This document shows, one piece after another, positions 6,801-7,949 of a DNA stretch of 7,949 bases. A model generated the notes under the pieces. The model had not been told where the DNA came from, ran no database searches, and worked only from the letters and a program-made list of their open reading frames with translations. A program made the position numbers and the translations under genes. Every line of letters starts with the position of its first letter. The stretch's first letter is position 1. This stretch comes from Thermoplasmata archaeon (GTDB lineage Archaea > Thermoplasmatota > Penumbrarchaeia > Penumbrarchaeales > EX4484-36), in the NCBI GenBank assembly GCA_021160765.1, contig JAGHBW010000222.1:1-7949 (forward strand), read 5' to 3'.

Positions 6801-7949
6801 GGTCCGCATACTCTCTCCGGAGAATAGAACCACTGTGGGAAGAAGAGTCCATTTCCGCCTTCAGGCAGATGAGGACTGCGAACGGGTTCAGATCCTCTAC
6901 TACAGGGACAGGGACGGAAATGGCCTCCCGGATGATGGTGAGAACTGGAGTGTGATATATAACGGGAGCTACTCTGAAAACATCTCAGTGAACACGCTGA
7001 TGGCAGGACTTGGTGACGGAGGGGGAGAGAACGTTCTCTTTATGGCAAGAGGGTGGGACGAGGTAAATAATACTGGACCGAACTCCTCCCTCCTCTCCCT
7101 TTTTGTTGACACCACCCCTCCCCCAAATACCTACATTGCAAGCCCACCCACATACTCCAACGAGAGCGTAATCATGTTAACCGCTGTGGGGGAGGAGGGG
7201 GGGTGGATCATAGTTTACATATGGGAAGAGGGAAACAGAAGATTCCTCTACAATCTCTCCCTCTCCTCTGGAAATGCAATGCCCTTTGTCCTCCACCTTA
7301 AAGAGGGAAAGAACGTTATCCAGCTTGAGGCTTACGACCATTTGGGAAACGGCCCCACTCCGTCAGAAAACGTCACGATAATACTGGACACTGTTCCACC
7401 CGTAATTCTTCTTCACTTCAAAAGCACAATAAACATCACTGATAAGGCATACTTCAACGTTGAGAGGAGTTATGACTTAGGTGGGGTAAACAACACAGGA
7501 ACGGGAATAATGTCCATCATATGGTACTGCCCAGAGGAGGACATTAGAGTGACCGGATTCTTCTTTGAACACCAGTTCTCCGCTCCAGGTTGGTACAACA
7601 TCACGGTCACTGTAAAAGACAGGGCGCAGAATTCAAACACTACAACCTTCAGGGTCAGGGTTGTTGACAACGTACCCCCTGTTCCCAGGTGCCAGGGGGA
7701 CATCATAATCAACGAGAAGGTGCTTTTCACCCTCTCTGCTGAGGGCACCACGGACAACGTCCCGGGAATTTTCCAGTTTGGAAACTTCACCTGGATAATT
7801 TCTTCCCCCTACGCGGAATACATATATTACGGACCAACAGTGATTACCGCCATAGACATACCTGGAAATTACACCGGAGTGTTGTACGTCAGAGATGCGG
7901 AGGGGAACGTGGCGAACCTCACCTTCGGAGTCCTTATCAAGGACATAAC
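3835..7949 (+). CDS. Very large secreted subtilase (S8, KP-43-like) with FN3 and tandem Ig/PKD-like modules, 3' incomplete
   Basis: Exported serine endopeptidase for extracellular protein breakdown, 1371 codons and still open at the window end. I chose TTG 3835 because aggtga lies six bases upstream and it supplies a basic n-region (MSRCAMAILLVFILAFPI) before the hydrophobic core; ATG 3850 (five residues shorter) is possible. Order: signal peptide 1-26; propeptide about 60-195; catalytic domain about 205-540 with Asp229 (C-D-T-G), His280 (G-H-G-T-H-V), oxyanion Asn391 (A-A-G-N-S-G) and Ser483 (G-T-S-M-A-T-P); a beta domain about 545-675 with V-W-N-D-Y-P and L-V-N-D-L-D-L as in KP-43-type enzymes; an S-G-L-F-Q-G module about 685-780; an Asp-rich D-D-G...D-D-G-N-Y-T module about 785-885; FN3 about 891-982; an Ig-like unit with the EF-type loop D-R-D-G-N-G-L-P-D-D-G-E (1025-1036); then modules bounded by D-T-T-P-P (1092), D-T-V-P-P (1185) and D-N-V-P-P (1278). 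About 50 N-x-S/T sequons are present. No stop or membrane anchor is reached. The catalytic assignment is secure; tail boundaries are approximate. Confidence 0.93.
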   Translation, partial: MSRCAMAILLVFILAFPIYPVSTGQGITENQPTHSNSTPLAPLVHLINLPPSRISELPRPRDGFEGHMIVQFSHPLGERERRLITERGCIIEGYIPDFAYLVFGEYPELMDLEGRGDVEGIATLPPASKISPEILMMDEGRVPVKILLHTHRISEPLSPQLLKVDEDIMVGTITPREALHLASIDSVSFIEVLRPFYPVNDVAAGIIGSRSLWENLSLNGTHQLVTVCDTGLDTGNLSTLHLDLRSAVYAMVSWPINPAWNYYLDNPGADDGPGDYATGHGTHVSGSVLGRGNRSSGQFKGMAPEARLFFQAIEQWVDFNQSRTSYRDGYYLLGIPTNISRLFYQAYTNGSRIHTNSWGSSVWGAYTTSSQSADWFTWTYRNFTLLFAAGNSGPYSNSIISPGSAKNVITVGASENYRPSRGSYGDNKEDVARFSSRGPTDDGRLKPDVLAPGTWVVSTRSSVATGTGWGVYNQYYVYMGGTSMATPITAGATALLREYLQYTKNITNPSSSLLKGMLIASADDPTSDPTPIPNNNEGWGRINLTKGLVDVRYRYLLLDHGRGVSTNSSTSFTFHVNNSDVPLKVILVWNDYPSTPSASKNLVNDLDLEVLLPNGTLLYGNDFTFPFNDTRDRVNNVEGIILNGTFPTGNYTVKVSGYNVPYSPQPFSVVVLGNVSGTLGQIFTHSRHYSTDGGVVEVEVLDPDLSGAGTVSISVNSTTHPSPITIRLRESASVSGLFQGNFTLKNSSNSPGDLLVSHMDRINILYRDQSYSADVRYTIWAVEPPKVLSFNHSAWGTILSLWNLWHVEVKTRVGINTTLFLDGGPWGPLNLSDDGIPPDRVRDDGNYTAELLINQEVSGDFNITVTLYDGYLPPYTYRLNAKLRVNTSLPRPPENLSAWPDPKGNTIHLFWDPSNETDLAHYCIYINTSTPGNFTLWGNTTGVVQNYTVYPLLDGIAYSFYITAVDVNGNESGRSNIASATPSDIVGPWVRILSPENRTTVGRRVHFRLQADEDCERVQILYYRDRDGNGLPDDGENWSVIYNGSYSENISVNTLMAGLGDGGGENVLFMARGWDEVNNTGPNSSLLSLFVDTTPPPNTYIASPPTYSNESVIMLTAVGEEGGWIIVYIWEEGNRRFLYNLSLSSGNAMPFVLHLKEGKNVIQLEAYDHLGNGPTPSENVTIILDTVPPVILLHFKSTINITDKAYFNVERSYDLGGVNNTGTGIMSIIWYCPEEDIRVTGFFFEHQFSAPGWYNITVTVKDRAQNSNTTTFRVRVVDNVPPVPRCQGDIIINEKVLFTLSAEGTTDNVPGIFQFGNFTWIISSPYAEYIYYGPTVITAIDIPGNYTGVLYVRDAEGNVANLTFGVLIKDI

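Noticed and set aside
7470..7790. A 106-codon open frame on the minus strand
   Set aside because: It lies wholly inside the subtilase tail, has no ribosome-binding site and its product is low-complexity mirror coding. The plus frame through the same bases has conserved Ig/PKD-like motifs.
1..7949. CRISPR array, tRNA, rRNA, insertion sequence or defence cassette
   Set aside because: I saw no spaced direct repeats, cloverleaf, transposase motif or defence-protein signature. All long gaps are coding, and no non-coding stretch exceeds about 100 bases.

Overview
The window reads as euryarchaeal chromosomal DNA, most likely from an uncultured member of the Thermoplasmatota or a similar heterotrophic sediment lineage. 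Three things point to archaea: an archaeal-type ribosomal protein uS2, a MEMO-family gene directly behind it, and TATA-like boxes with purine-rich flanks about 25-30 bases before genes or their leaders. Arginine is mostly AGG/AGA. The phylum is inference only. All genes are on the + strand.

Layout. Bases 1-116 are a perfect 56-bp inverted repeat around a 4-base spacer that begins exactly at base 1. It looks like a fold-back (snap-back) chimera at a contig end, as multiple-displacement amplification produces. From base 63 the sequence is a clostripain-type (C11) cysteine peptidase that has lost its N-terminus. Next comes a LarE-type PP-loop sulfur transferase with its own, apparently leaderless, promoter. 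A two-gene unit follows: rpsB (uS2) and a MEMO-family protein, overlapping at ATGA. A 9-bp hairpin at the end of rpsB hides the MEMO ribosome-binding site. The last 4.1 kb is one very long secreted subtilase (S8, KP-43-like) that is still open at base 7949. It has a signal peptide, a propeptide, the Asp/His/Asn/Ser active site, a beta-rich C-terminal domain, an FN3 domain and a run of Ig/PKD-like domains.

How the genes fit. rpsB-MEMO is a conserved archaeal housekeeping pair. In many methanogens it is followed by mevalonate kinase, IPK and fni, which are absent here. On either side are a C11 and an S8 peptidase. The S8 is clearly exported and the C11 probably was, although its signal region is lost. 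This suits an organism that feeds on external protein. The S8 is very rich in N-glycosylation sequons (about 50 by hand count), while the cytoplasmic genes have very few.

I found no tRNA, rRNA, CRISPR array, insertion sequence or defence system. The points most worth a second look are the Shine-Dalgarno-hiding hairpin before MEMO, the 93-residue module period of the subtilase tail, the altered pocket residue of the clostripain, the probable TTG start of the subtilase under a six-codon leader frame, and the fold-back end.
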